The notes: generated by a model not told the origin, from the sequence alone. Shown: positions 1 through 12,423, numbered from the stretch's first letter. The stretch: 64,000 bases of DNA from Zelopaecilomyces penicillatus (GCA_005765155.1 VCCP01000003.1:5394001-5458000); one strand, 5' to 3'. Translations and numbers: made by a program.

Positions 1-325
1 CGATCTCCCCCAGCAGCGGTATACCGGCAAGTTCTCGAAAGGCTGGGATAAACTTTTCTTTCACCTCCTTTTCGATCAGTTCTTCCAGAGGCGATTCATT
101 GAGACCGAAGGCTTGTTTGTGGCAATTTTCGACCGGCAGAGCTAGGTCTCGCACGTCGACACCACCGACGGGATCGCGAGACCATTTATTGATGAAGTTT
201 TTGAGAACTTGATTCTCGTCATTCAAGTATTTCATTAGTCGGCTCATGATGCCTTGTTGTGGGGGTTGCAATTGCGATAACGGGCCAATGTGGGGAGATC
301 TCCCAACAGGAGGCTCGTGATGGGC
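1..325 (-). CDS. Partial gene of unknown function, continues past left edge
   Basis: A minus-strand frame is open from about 325 to the window edge and continues outside it. It reads a Pro/Gln-rich stretch (around GPLSQLQPPQQG) followed by a charged segment MSRLMKYLNDENQ...NKWSRDPVGG. An ATG lies at 246, but the frame is open upstream of it to an AG at about 326, so the ATG may be internal and preceded by an intron. A second overlapping frame (432-244, starting MSDQYN) could hold the true start joined by a splice near 330-380. I do not recognise the family. The amino-acid composition looks like real protein, but start and splice are undecided. Confidence 0.4.
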
Positions 326-601
326 TGATTATTCGGGTTCAAGTCTAGAGTTGGAGATTCTGAGCCGCAAGAGACAGGATGATGGCAGTTGGATGAAGAT
401 GGCTGAGGACGTAGGTTATATTGATCGGACATGTGGTTCGACTAGTCCGGCAGTGCAAAGATGTGGCGTGGAGCCATTTGAGCCACGATCATGAACTGGA
501 TCAAGACTCATTTCAGGGGCGGGACTTGGCAAGGGCCCTAGGTCTCTAGCTGGACTCCCTACCATCGAGTACCCAATAGTAATTGAATTGGTAGTGTTTC
601 G

Positions 602-919
602 TTAGGGCTCAGCTACACAAGAGGTAATTCTGAGCTGTCGCGCTAGTTCGGCCCCCTTTTGACCCGTTGATCCATCGACTGCGCGGGACAAAGTGGAGAG
701 GAGGCCAGTGCTTTGACTGGAGGAATTGCTGAAGATATTCGCCTGTCCGTTATCATTCGGTTGTCGCTGGAACGGCTGAATCAAAGTTTGGTTTGCTGCC
801 CCTCCAACTGTTGGTGAGGCTGAAGCCGGAAGATTCTGCCTTTGCGTTGAGGTGTGGAGGCTGAGAACTGTGCGAGGATCCATGAGTTCTGCTTGGTACT
901 CGCAGCTTTGAGGCAGCAT
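602..919 (-). CDS. Ser/Gln-rich ORF, possible upstream exon of the partial gene
   Basis: This minus-strand open frame starts at an internal ATG (MLPQSCEYQAEL) and is rich in Ser, Gln, Asn and Thr, as in disordered N-termini of fungal regulators. It lies about 270 bp upstream of the partial gene at the left edge and in the same direction, so the two could be exons of one transcript. No domain is visible and no firm splice pair was found. It may equally be a chance ORF. Confidence 0.2.
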   Translation of the reverse strand: MLPQSCEYQAELMDPRTVLSLHTSTQRQNLPASASPTVGGAANQTLIQPFQRQPNDNGQANIFSNSSSQSTGLLSTLSRAVDGSTGQKGAELARQLRITSCVAEP

Positions 920-976
920 GATGTGGTTTCTCTTCCTTGTAAATGCTGTTAACGGGCGATGAAGGCGCAAACGCAT

Positions 977-1650
977 GAAGCCTGTCTTCTCACCGTCTCT
1001 CCAGTTGGGATTTGCATCAAGCTCTGGCTGGCAAGCCCTTGGCCCAAACTGTCGGGTTGCACGATGAGAGGCTTTAGGTCACATCCGTAACTGTCATCGA
1101 TATGTCAATTGTCATAGCCCGCCTGTAGCTTGCCTGTAGTCCGCCTGTAACCCTCTTTAGCCCCCTGTAGCTTCATGTCGCTAGCCAATGGCTCCCCGGT
1201 AGTTCGTTGTGGCGAGACCCGGCATATGCGCCTGCATTGGTCTTCTGCTAGTCTCCCCTCCAGCTCGCCCAACGAACACCTTTCACAGCGTTTGACGCGG
1301 AAATCAGGTCATGTGGCATAGACGCAACGAATATACACGGGGTGATAGGAAGCTTAAAGTAGCATCAAGATGTGACCAAAAAGCCTTGATTCCTGAAGGA
1401 GCCAAATACTAGGGATATAAAGCAAAGGAGCACTCACGCAATAGCCGGCCATAGCCGAAAGCGAGCTCAACACAGCCTCAATACTACATTTTGTTCTTGC
1501 CCCTCTAGTTATCTGCTCATAGTCAGGCAGAAAACCACATGAACCCCTTGGAAATGTGACTTTCTCTTTTCGTTTACGTGCCCAGAGGACGCAAGCATCG
1601 ATCATTAACATACAGGAGTAGCTGTCAGTCTTCTGTATCTCCTCAGAATC
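977..1650. other. Intergenic, upstream of the P450
   Basis: I see no convincing gene. Around 1121-1180 there is a short imperfect repetition of a GCCTGTAG-like word. The rest is probably the promoter region of the P450 gene. Confidence 0.5.
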
Positions 1651-3472
1651 ATGGTCGTCTTTCTAGATGAGTTTGGCTACCAAAAAGTCTCTGTCGTCGT
1701 CGCTGCAATTGTGAGTATTGCTCCCTCTGTTGTGGCCAGTTTTAAAAAACGTTGTACTCATGAACGAACACGCAGCTGCTAGCCATCTCCAGTGTCCAAG
1801 TGGTCTGGAATATTTTCTTTCATCCTCTCAGAAACTTCCCGGGACCTTTAGCCTGGGGCGCGACGGGATTATGTCGTCACTACCGATTAACATCGGGCAA
1901 ACTGGGGCACGATTTGGTTGCGCTTCACAAAAGATATGGCGGGATTGTCAGGATAGCCCCGAACGAGCTATCTGTTGTCGATGCGCGCGGCTGGAAAGAC
2001 ATCTATGGTCCCCGTAAAAGTGAATCTGGCCCCAAGGAGCTGCCCAAAAACAAGCAATTTTACCAAGTATTTGGACCTGGATCCCCAGAATCGATATTCT
2101 CAGCCGACCTGGACAAGCATGCCATGATTCGGAATTCAATTAGCCCAGCATTTTCCGAGCGTAACCTACGAGCAACCGAGCCCATTTTACACGAGTATGT
2201 GGATCTCCTTATACGCCGTTTGAGGGAAAACAGCCAGGACAGCAGCACGTCGGTGGATCTAAGTGCTTGGTTTAACTATCTCACCTTCGATTTGAGTGGA
2301 CGTTTTACCCTTGGTTCTGCGTTTGATTGTCTCCAAAACTCCAAATACCATGTCTGGGTCAGCGCCATCGTATCCCATATAAAGGAGATGACATACCTGC
2401 ATTTTATTGCCTATCTTGGCTTGGGGTGGGTTCCAGGAGTGCTCTTGAAGAGCTCTATATTTAAGGGAATGGCGTTGAATGAATATTGGATGAAAGAAAA
2501 GATCAAGTTGCGCATGAAGTGCAAAGATGATGGAACACTTGACTACTTCGATGGATTGTTGAAACTACAGGATGAACTGGTAAGATGGACTGATGCTCTT
2601 GATGATGCCGAGAGTTGTACTGCTGGGCGACGGCACCATCCTTTCCCCTCCACCTTTTTTTGCAACACTTTGATACTATACTAATAACACACAGTCAATG
2701 GATGAGATCTTTTTGAATGCAGTATTTATAATACTAGCGAGTTCCGAGTCCAGCGCAACATTATTGGCAGCCACAACATACTTCTTACTTACAAAGCCAC
2801 CGACGCTCGAGAAATTGGTGAATGAAGTGCGGTCATCATTCAAAAATGAAGGGGATATAACAGTGGCTTCTGTTACCAAGCTTCCCTTCCTGAAAGCCTG
2901 TCTTCATGAGGGACTTCGACTGCATCACGCTCTTCCCGTTGGTACACCACGAGTTACTCCCGTTGAAGGGGCTGAGATTGCAGGAACTTGGGTTCCAGGA
3001 AATGTAAATATGATCCATCTTCCAGTCATATTCCAGGACAACATAAACTAACAATTATTCTTGGAAAGACTACCGTTTCGATGCACTTTTTAGCTACATT
3101 CACTAGTAGCGAAAACTTCACCGAACCTCGTGGATATCACCCGGAGCGTTTCATGGGAGATGCCCGGTTCGCCACAGATAAAATGGAAGCATTTCAGCCG
3201 TTTAGTTTTGGGCCAAGAAAGTGTATCGGTCAATCGTAAGCCAATCCTTTTTATAGCCCAAATACCAACATCTAGCACCTGGACTAACGCTTCTTCCCTA
3301 CTCATTTATTAGACTTGGACATGCGACAACTCGCCTAGCTCTCGCAAAGCTCATATTTAATTTTGATCTTGATCTAGCGCCGGAGAGTCTAACGTGGATT
3401 GAACAAAAGGCATACCTGGCGTGGCAAAAGCCGAAGTTGAATGTATTCCTGAAGGAGATCCGACAAGAATGA
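1651..3472 (+). CDS. Cytochrome P450, CYP65-like
   Basis: Five exons (1651-1710, 1776-2579, 2695-3003, 3069-3235, 3313-3472) give 499 residues, normal for a fungal microsomal P450. All introns have GT/AG ends and phases agree. The N-terminus has a hydrophobic anchor followed by a Pro-rich hinge (FHPLRNFPGPL). Family marks seen are the ExxR helix (EGLR), a PERF motif and the haem-binding loop FSFGPRKCIGQS with the cysteine ligand near residue 443. The I-helix reads ASSESSAT in place of the usual AGSETTAT. The N-terminal half (YGGIVRIAPNELS, VFGPGSPESIF, KHAMIRNSISPAFS) resembles isotrichodermin C-15 hydroxylase-like CYP65 enzymes, which oxidise small secondary metabolites at the ER membrane. 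Substrate unknown; no biosynthetic partners lie next to it. The frame is undamaged. Confidence 0.9.
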
Positions 3473-4960
3473 CTGGCCTAGAGTTTGAGCAACACTCAAT
3501 GATCGTACATGAAGTCTGTGCTTGATCTATAGCTTAAATTACAATAGGTTACTACTCACAAATCCTGAATCGAATTCTTATGTGGGTCTGGCTATTTTGG
3601 TAATGATACTGCTTGTAAAAATATACACAACAACACCCGTCTAGGACTTAGTCGTTCGGGCAACTTCTTCTCTGGGGAGAGGAGGCTGGTGAACTGAGAG
3701 GGGGGAACTAGTCACACCTGACTTACAATAATTTGGCCATGATCGATGCTGAGGTATGTGCAAGATGAGACGCATGAACTCACGAGGGTTGAGGTTTGGG
3801 CACAACAGTTCAGCCATATTATTTGTCTAGTTTTGTATAATTGACAGATGCAAAGGTTTGGCATGACTTACAGCACTACTTCTCCACCCAGCGTGTTAGC
3901 ACAAGTAAAAACGGGATTTTGCACGCATTATCTGGTCTTTGCGATACTCTATAGCTCCCGGTTCTCTGCTTTGAATGATGTTCCCATCGACGCCATACCT
4001 ACTGTCCTCCAGTGTCGGACCCGGACGCTTGACAGTGTCCAAACACTCCCTCGCAAGACACAAAAGAAAACGAAGCTGAGCCTGCTGAGTAGGGGCCAAA
4101 ATTCATATCAATGAGACAAAATGAGAGAAAAGGGAGCGAGTGCGGCTACTGAGATGCAGTTCTATGGTGCCGCGGTGGTGCTGGTTGTCGAAGTTTCGAC
4201 TGACTGACGGAATGGCGGAGAACCCTACGCTGGGAGTGGCGAGAGTCCATCTTGCAGCAGGTAGTTTGCCATGTTCGGTTTTGATCAGCTCAGAACCTAA
4301 TTTTGCATCGGCCTACTAGAGTCAATTTCTCTTTCCGGTACATGTGAAAGGAGCAGGCAAGTTCGTTGTTATCCGTCTGTTCTAGCAAACTTTGGCGGGT
4401 CGAGATTCGTGGTTCACGGCGTCGAAAAACAGCTCTTGATATTCTGTTTGACGCAAACAGCAGCATTGTGTGCACCATTTCCTTCCTGTCCACGCTGCGT
4501 GCCGTCTCCCGACTTAGTTCGTGGGTCTACTAGAGGCTAACGAACGCCCTGGAATGGTCATGCGGCTGAACCAACCGCGTCGCTCTTCGATGTCACCGAC
4601 TGAACACGGACACTGTATCAAACCATTCTCAGAGACTGTCCTAGTCAAACCACGCCATCTTCGGTCTGCCTGTGTCTGCCTGTCGACGAAAAAAGTTTGG
4701 GACGTTTCGCTAGGTTAAACCGCCACGTGTATGACGATGACGACGGACTTTTCGCACATTTTGGTCAAACGCCTATTCGGCGACAAGGGAGCGAGATGAA
4801 TTCTTTGACATCTTGGTGCAGGCCGTTTCTCAAGAAGCAGTAAACGGAGAATGTCTGAAACTCAAAACCAAGCAAGACAGAACAAACAAACAAACTTCAG
4901 GCACACCTTACACTATATACACGCTCAACCCTCCAAGGGAGACAAGGCGTGAAGGGAAAC
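3473..4960. other. Intergenic, no gene seen
   Basis: Only short overlapping ORFs in several frames, none with recognisable sequence or a supporting splice structure. I see no RNA gene. Confidence 0.5.
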
Positions 4961-4968
4961 GATGATAT

Positions 4969-5265
4969 TCCCAGCGTCTATTCCCGGAATCGCTGGGGAA
5001 CCGGAAGCTCACTTCCGGCCGGGGAAGGCTTCCGGACAGGAAAATATGCAACCAGCCCCGGGGAAGGGCTTCCGGGGAGAGACGAACATGCGTTTTGCCT
5101 CATGCATTCCCCGGGGAACCCATCCGGGACGAACTTGCATTTTGGCATGGCCGGGGAAGACTTCCGGACGGCACACTGGCAAAAGCGTCCGGGGAACGGT
5201 TTCCGGCGCCGATGCGGGTTTTGCCGGGGAACCGGAAGGTGGGTTCCGGAGGATTTTCCAGGGCG
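4969..5265. repeat. GC-rich array of CCGGGGAA / TTCCGG palindromic units
   Basis: About ten copies of CCGGGGAA or close variants recur over roughly 300 bp, often followed a few bases later by its partial complement TTCCGG, so many units are short imperfect palindromes (for example CCGGGGAAGGCTTCCGG near 5019). Spacing is irregular. The high GC content leaves several frames open on both strands, which explains the long overlapping ORFs here; I do not treat them as genes. Function unknown; clustered protein-binding sites or a degenerate minisatellite are both possible. Confidence 0.7.
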
Positions 5266-6985
5266 GGGAGGGGGGAGAGTCTTGGAGAAGCATTGCATCC
5301 TGCAGATCTGTGCATTGCAGGACATGGATAGAGTACGGATGAAAAAGACAAGTTCTCTTCTTCTGTTTGTCTGCTTCCTGTTGCTGCACGCCTCTGTCTT
5401 CTCTTTTCGCAGCGTGTGAATCATTCCCTTGGGATACAGCGCATAGTGCAAGCCCTTCTGCACGGCACACGGGTGAGTGAGCAAGCGCGGAAGGGGTGCC
5501 CTAGTTCCGTGCCGTGGCCGCGCGCTGCTGTAATATGCGGCCGGCGGAACCGGGATGTTTGCTACGGAACGAGAGAGAGGAAAACAGAGACACAAGCAAT
5601 GACAAGCACACACATCAGGCTTCCAATCCTAAACTGCCAGCTGTGTTTGCTTGTGCTGGTATTCCTGGAGGGAAAGGCGTCCGGGGGGAGGGGTGGTGAG
5701 ACAAAGTTCATTATTGGTGGGCAGCAAAGATGGGTTGCATCCGGAACTCTACCACATGCATGTATGTAAGAAACCCCCGACGACAACAACACCAGCAACA
5801 GTAGCAATAGCAGTCTCTGTCTGGGATGAGGTTGCATGCGTCAGGAAATGGCAGCGGTAGCTCCGATTGGAAGTGTTGATTCAACATCCGGAGTGCAGCA
5901 ACACAAGACAGCAAATTGGTTTTTGTGCACGTAGTAATAGCGAATCGGCAGTGGTTTGATGGCTAATCCGGTGCAGCATGCATATGCCACAGCTTCACCG
6001 GTCTCGTCAGGCATTGCAACGCAAACTCGAACAGCTTCCGTTGACGATCATGAATCATGGAGGGCCGTCTCCGGTGTCTCACCTCCTTGTCCATCTATGA
6101 TTTGATGCATGAATAGCTGTACATACGTCGTATGGTTTCATTCGTTCTTTTTCTGTTGCATTCTTTGTCTAAGACCTTTCCTCAAATCCGATGCCAAGTC
6201 GATGGCTTACTTCACCCTCAATTGGCCAACTCCTTTGTGAGAGTTAAAGGCCACTCTACACTTTCAAACTCGACAAGCCTCCTCATGCAATGGAACGGCG
6301 TAGCTCAACCCAATCCCTACAACACCCATTGGCGACAGTAGTTGGTCGACAGGTTTGACTCTTGCATATGTCCAGCTGCCCGAGTCCAAATTTAGTAATT
6401 AGTAGTTCTTCACCGAGCCAGGATACAGCCCATGCACCCCGTGTCACGCCATACTGCAGGTCTCATAAATGCTTGACTTGAGGGTTATCCCCGATTGGAT
6501 TTCTTGAGATGCTTGAGTCATGAACTGCCAGCGCGATGTGCGTGTGTGAGCAGCAAGCGGATTCTCTCTTCCCGCCCACACAGCAAGGACAAGTTGTTTC
6601 TGATATGTAGCACAAAAGCTGCAGCATAGTCTGCGCGTTTCTGGCGCCAGTTTGTGTGTGTGTGTGTGTGTGTGTTCAAGCGTATGCATACAACGCTCTA
6701 CGCACAATGTGTGGCTTTGAATAAGCGACTGCGACATCTTGTGCTGCACAGCACTGGACGGAAGTCTATCCGAGTCGACGGGAAGCAGCCATGTTACCCC
6801 GAAAGCCAATATGTTTTCCAATGGGCACAGTTTCGCACGTCAACACATGTATTTTGCGCACACTGCATTGCACACGGTGAGTCATTAGGTCGCCATTATT
6901 CTCTGTTTTATTGCGGCTGGTCGGGCATGATTGCATTTCTCTCTTCAGAATTGCTCATTTTGTGGCTGCTGCTGTGCTCCGGCTA
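5266..6985. other. Intergenic between GC array and TIR element
   Basis: No supported gene. There is a CAACAACA/CAGCAACAG-type trinucleotide patch near 5780-5815 and a TG dinucleotide run (listed separately). ORFs here are short and overlap the simple repeats. Confidence 0.5.
6652..6675. repeat. (TG)n microsatellite
   Basis: An uninterrupted TG dinucleotide tract of about 11-12 units. It creates spurious VCVCV / HTHTH peptides on the two strands. Confidence 0.9.
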
Positions 6986-8028
6986 TACGGCAGCCTAAAG
7001 GCCTCACTGGCTCAAAACGATTTTTGGATTTTTCTCCCATATAAAATTGTCAAAATAGCCTGATACACTCACACCATTACTAACAAGACCCCCGAATATG
7101 CAGATAGCATATATATGTATAGAATTGAAGTGAATAAAACGCAGTTTCTTTTACTAGATAAAAATTTAAACCTTACATCTTTTAAATTAATAGCTAATCT
7201 TGCAGCCTTCGCATAGCCAATTTTGCAGTCAATTTTGTAGCCTTTGCACAGCCAATTTAACAGTCAATTTTGTAGCCTTTGCACAGCCAATTTAACAGTC
7301 AATTTTACAGCCTTCGCACAGCCAATTTAACAGTCAATTTTGCAGCCTTCGCACAGCCAATTTTGCAGCCAATTTTGTAGCCTTTGCACAGCCAATTTAA
7401 CAGTCAATTTTACAGCCTTCGCACAGCCAATTTAACAGTCAATTTTGCAGCCTTCGCACAGCCAATTTTGCAGCCAATTTCGTAGCCTTTGCACAGCCAA
7501 TTCAACAGTCAATTTTGCAGCCAATTTTATAGCCTTTGCAAAGCTAACCCTATAACCCTAACCCTAGTATAACCCTAGTATAACCCTAAGCTAACCCTGA
7601 CCCTAAGCTAACCCTAGCCTTATATATAGCTATATAAAGGCTATAAAATAGCTGTTAAATTGGGTGCAAAGGCTACGAAATTGACTGCAAAATTGGCTGC
7701 GCGAAGGCTGCAAAATTGACTGTTAAATTGGCTGTGCGAAGGCTGTAAAATTGACTGTTAAATTGGCTGTGCGAAGGCTGTAAAATTGACTGTTAAATTG
7801 GCTGTGCAAAGGCTACAAAATTGACTGCAAAATTGGATTTTAAAGAAAAGAAATTTAATTACAATAATAAATTTATGAAAATTATATATATATATATAAA
7901 AGATATATCACGTGATATCAGATTCGGATTAAATAAAATCTATTATGTATTTCTTATACATACATATCTGCACACCCATAGGGGGTGCCTGGAACGTTTT
8001 GAGCCAGTGAGCCCTTTAGGCTGCCGTA
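6986..8028. mobile_element. Non-autonomous TIR element with large internal inverted repeat
   Basis: Terminal inverted repeats of about 34 bp match across 6986-7019 (starts TACGGCAGCCTAAAG) and 7995-8028 (ends CTTTAGGCTGCCGTA), with one clear mismatch. GGCTA flanks both ends (6981-6985 and 8029-8033), giving a 5-bp target duplication; a TA duplication with slightly shorter ends is also possible. Inside, tandem copies of a 35-bp unit (containing GCACAGCCAATTTAACAGTC) fill about 7195-7545, and inverted copies of the same unit fill about 7640-7833. The two arms could fold into a long hairpin around a CCCTAA-rich core. No transposase frame is present, so any movement would need a partner in trans. 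I cannot assign a superfamily. Confidence 0.8.
7549..7617. repeat. Interstitial telomere-like CCCTAA-type repeats
   Basis: Degenerate copies of CCCTAA, the fungal telomere unit, mixed with CCCTAGTATAA and CCCTAAGCTAA variants. The tract sits exactly between the two inverted arms of the TIR element, so it is the loop of the hairpin and not a chromosome end. Confidence 0.8.
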
Positions 8029-8033
8029 GGCTA

Positions 8034-11000
8034 CTGTGATCCGGCTGAGGTGAGATGCTCGATCCGCAGAAATGCCCCGGCTGAGGGAGGGTTGTCCTAC
8101 TCGACCTGTCGAGCCGGTCCTATGTTACTTCTTGAGACGCGGCCCGTCCCGAAGAAAAGCGGACTTGGTTACACACGTGGCACCCTTCACTTCTTCATCT
8201 TAGGCCACCACCATGATCTTTCTGCACGTGGGATTCGCCACTGGGATGACAGTTCCGCCAGCCTGTAGGACATGAGATGGCAGTCCATCCTGACGCACAA
8301 TCAAGGTGGTTCTGCAGACTCCGGATACCGTTCCTAGGGGCTGTCAAATGCAGTGGTGAGGCATGTTCATGCGAGAACCGGAACTGCTGATGATGCTTCC
8401 CCGGAAGGAACACGCATCTCGTAATCTTCAATGATGACCCGGGGCGAATGCCGGATTGAGACGCTGCAAGTTCTCACAAACGGCGTCTTCCGCGAGTGGC
8501 CAGAAGCAGCGGATGGTTGACTCACTCAGCCTGTCTGCTGCCGTAGTGTGGCAATGAATCCTACATACATCTTCACCACGCATATTCTTTCATACGTGGA
8601 CCAAATGTTTTGACGGACCTTGACTTCACTTCAGCCCAAACACACCCTCAATTGTCTTCGCAAAGGTCGGCTATCGACGCAGACGCTGTTCAACCGGATC
8701 GTTTGACCGGCTTCCCCAGATTCAAGGATTCTTTCGGAGACATCACACCTGCACGAAGTCGCATCGCTTCTTGTAAGATCAATTGCTAGATGCACATACA
8801 GGAGAAGGCAATGATCCGCACTTGCATACGGGGCCCTGTCCTTTGTGAAGAATTAATGACATCCCTGCCGAATTGGGCAAATGGGGCAAAATAACATCTG
8901 TCTGACAGGACCTAATGTTTTGGGATCATCTATCGTTGCCCTCGTAAGCTTCCCGCACTTGGAGAACATACTCTATCAAGTCAAGAGTAGAATTGATGAT
9001 GGAGTGTGCTTTGCTTTACACAAATCTCCATGTCGTCGATTCTACAATCCTGTACAACGTTTGGACTGAGATGTGAAGGAATAGCTTAGGGCCCGTTTGT
9101 GTGAGGAGAAGCTGCTGTTAAGTCAAATGTCGAGACATGCCAATGAATGAGCCGAGAATTGTTTGATCCAAAAACACACTTGATTTGCTCAAACTTATAC
9201 ATATACATTCATGGTGTCATGACAATGCACAGTCAAGCCCATAATCGTCCCCATTCCGAAGAAGTAACCAAACTGAAGCCCCATTGAAACAATATACACA
9301 TTGAATTAAAAAGCGCACACAAAATTATCCAATCTCGCACAAACGAGAGAAAAAAAGGCGCAAATCCCTGGTGTGACAAAATCCCACCTCACCATCCCCT
9401 AAAGTCGCCGCCGATCATGCCTAGGGTTGGCCAATTGCGCTCGAACACAGAAGCAGGACTCCGGGAAAACAAGAAATGATTCTTCTGATTTGCCGTTTAC
9501 ATACCACCGCTGGGTGCGAAGGCAATGGCCAAACTCTAGGCACAAACTGCGGCGACGATAAGGGCAGGCGGCTTAGAACAAGTCTCCCCGAAGGAAATTG
9601 CTTCTTCGTTGACGGCCATTTTTGGGGCACTTTCTGAAGAGGGACACGTTAGAATGGGGCATGAGACATGGTTGAGCGTGACGGTTACCTCTCCTGTCCT
9701 TCAAATTGTGAACTTCCAAAAAGAAAAACGTGTCGGTCATTATTTTCATCATAGTCGTGAAATGTTGAGTTGGTGGTGTGGGTGGTAAGACGTAGGGAGG
9801 AGACGTGGTTCCCTCGGCCCGTGGAATTATTGGCGCAGTGGGTGTCAAAAGGAGGGTGATTTTTTTGGTTGTGACAGTCGTGCCTCTGGCCAGCCAGGCG
9901 TGAAAAATAGAACATAGCAAAGAGTAATGAGCAAAATGCGTTCAAGCAAAATCCATTAAAGAAAGGAAAGGCAAAAGCAATGCGGCAATGCCGCCCAGTT
10001 CGCGTGGTGAAACAACGGCCTAGACGCCGGTATGCCTTCTCATCAGAATCCAATGGGAAAGTCGGGGCATTCACAGGCTTTTATATTCTCATCAGAAAGC
10101 TATTGTCACCACATGAGCCTGTGGGTGTGGGGTTCAGTCATTCATGAACCATCTTACCTATTGTCCCCTACACTCTGTTGAGCCTTATCGGAAGCAGTCC
10201 CCTTGTCAATGACGAGTATGAGCCCAAAGCCAAGATTCTTGAGACATCCGATTGGCCTGTCTGACTCAAATCAAACCATATTACCCGGCATGGTTCCACA
10301 ACATACATCTGCAATGCAGGTCGACGGATAAGGCCAGGAGGAAAGAGAATTTCCGAACCTCCCTCCTTCACAGCCATGCTGCACAAAGAAGAACGAGAGG
10401 CGTTACACAGAATATGCGTGATATACAAAGTAGTGTATGCGTGTATGTACAGTACGTTGGCATTATGACACTTCTTGTGCATACCAGCTATTCTTCCGGG
10501 ATAAGCTCGCAATCATGCATATCTAGACCATCCCGACTAGTGCGATGCAGGCCATTAAAGTGTTGTCTTGACATCTCGGCAACTCGGAGTACCGAACCCC
10601 CGGACAGCCGTTGGGCCGGATAGTTCCAGCGGGAGGAACCGACCGGGAAATGCCGGCTCTTACAGGGTTCAGATGGTTCAGGCTAGTCCGGATGTCCTCC
10701 AAGCTCAAACGGTGACGATGCACGGTTTTCACCTGATCTTATTACTCGTTGAGTGTGGCCATCCTCCAAGCTCTAGACCCATTTCGCTGACTCTTGGCGA
10801 AGTTAGATACATAGACGGTAGACCTACCTTGGTATTGGTTCAACATTGATTTGATCTCGGTGCTACAACGGGAAGATCTTGCGGGGTTATCGACCAATGC
10901 CGTGCCGGCAATTGTTTGCTGACACCACCATGACAAACCACTCCCCTCATTGTATGGCCGGCGTTTGCTGAGGAATATCTTACAAATGAGGTCTGAGCGA

Positions 11001-11271
11001 GACCTATGACATAGACTGAGTGAAGGCGAAGACGATATTAGAGTTAGTGAAAAAGATGACAGTCGACAGATCGACAATCCCTGAGGCATGACAAGCGTAC
11101 TCGCCATTGCTGACAATTTCGACTCTTTCATCCATTTCACCATGATGAATGTTAATCGTCGTAGGCATTCCGCACCACATTGCGGACAGATTAACTTTCT
11201 AAAACTTATCGGCCATACATCACGTTGAAAGATCTCAAACTACGAAAACTGTACGCTTTCACTCCGTCACC
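8034..11271. other. 3.2-kb region without a supported gene
   Basis: I read all frames and found no domain, no phase-consistent exon chain and no tRNA. Several ORFs of 70-130 codons overlap each other on both strands (for example minus strand 9685-10074 and 10742-11143), but their composition is erratic and I leave them out. The last part probably includes the promoter of the dioxygenase gene. Confidence 0.45.
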
Positions 11272-12423
11272 ATGGCAGCTAAAAGTGACACTGCTGCGTC
11301 GCTATTGAACCTCACTACAGACACCATCACAGAACATGCCGTGCGCGTCAACTCCAACGGCAGCAATGCTCGTCTCACGTACCTGATGGAGCGCTTGACA
11401 ACACATCTTCACGACTTTGCGCGCGAGACTCGCCTTAGTAGCGATGAGTGGAAAAATACCATGGATTTTCTTGTGCAATGTGGGCAGATTAGCAGCGATG
11501 TGCGACATGTATGTTTACCAAGCCCCCGGCACGTCCCCTCATCGCATAATTAAATTTGGTCGCTTTGTTCTTTGTATCTAGCTAGCACTGACCTTGATCC
11601 AAGGAATTCATCCTTCTTTCCGACGTTCTCGGCTTATCTTCCCTCGTCGACTCCATCAACCACCCCAAACCGCCGATGTGCACCGAAGGTTCTGTTCTAG
11701 GCCCCTTCCACACCCACGACGCACCACATCTTCCGCTGGGAGCATCCATGAGTGAAGATCCAAATGGCGAGCCGCTACTCGTAATCTGTTCCATCAAAGA
11801 CACAGCAGGGAATCCCATAGCTGGTGTAAAAGTGGATATTTGGGAAACGGACTCCACTGGTAACTATGATGTGCAGCGCGCGGACCGTGGCGACCCAAGC
11901 GAGCGATGTGTGTTGCGGAGCGATGCGCAAGGGAAACTCTGGTTCAAGGCTGTTCGGCCTGTTTGCTATCCCATTCCAGAAGATGGACCGGTAGGAAAGC
12001 TACTTGACCTCCTGAGTCGTCATGGCTGGAGGCCAGCACATATCCATTTCATGTTTGAAAAGGAGAGCTTTGACCATCTCATCACGTATGTTTGGCCCCG
12101 TCTGCGTGCGTACTATTGTTTGTGTTCCAGCTGACACGCATGCCCTTTTCAGAACACTCTTTATTCGAGGTGATCCGTATGTGAATTCGGACGCAGTCTT
12201 TGGCGCCAAAGGTAGTCTTGTCGTTGACTTGACCAAGGTGGACAAGGAGTTGGCTTCCAAGTATGGTGTCGCCGAGGGGACCTGGCTCCTTCAGCATGAC
12301 TTCGTGCTGGCGAGTCAACAGGAAACTGATGATTTGCGTGACGAAAATGCACTGGAAGCAATGCAGAAGATGGGTCTGAAGATGAAGCTCGTCGATCATC
12401 TTCCTGTTCCTGACGTAGACTAG
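11272..12423 (+). CDS. Intradiol ring-cleavage dioxygenase (catechol/hydroxyquinol 1,2-dioxygenase type)
   Basis: Three exons (11272-11508, 11604-12085, 12153-12423) encode 329 residues with consistent phases and GT/AG introns. The N-terminal helical dimerisation domain is followed by the catalytic beta core (GPFHTHDAP; VDIWETDSTGNYDVQ; VRPVCYPIP; GWRPAHIHFMF). The four iron ligands are all visible: Tyr167, Tyr201, His225 and His227, with the same spacing as catechol 1,2-dioxygenases. The enzyme would open an aromatic ring between two hydroxylated carbons using non-haem Fe(III), feeding the cytosolic 3-oxoadipate route. Similarity to fungal hydroxyquinol dioxygenases is my impression, so the exact substrate is uncertain. 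It ends 11 nt from the stop codon of TRM44, tail to tail. Confidence 0.9.

Noticed and set aside
1354..1611. 85-codon minus-strand ORF
   Set aside because: No recognisable sequence, no splice partner, and it lies in the promoter side of the P450 gene.
4978..5613. 211-codon minus-strand ORF and several overlapping ORFs on both strands
   Set aside because: They lie in the CCGGGGAA array, where GC-rich repeats keep four or more frames open at once; the peptides are repeat-derived and have no domain.
7549..7617. Telomere or chromosome end
   Set aside because: The repeats are degenerate, short and enclosed by the inverted arms of a TIR element with coding DNA on both sides.
9573..10074. Overlapping minus-strand ORFs of 115 and 129 codons
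   Set aside because: Composition is erratic, no splice chain or motif joins them, and they overlap in different frames.
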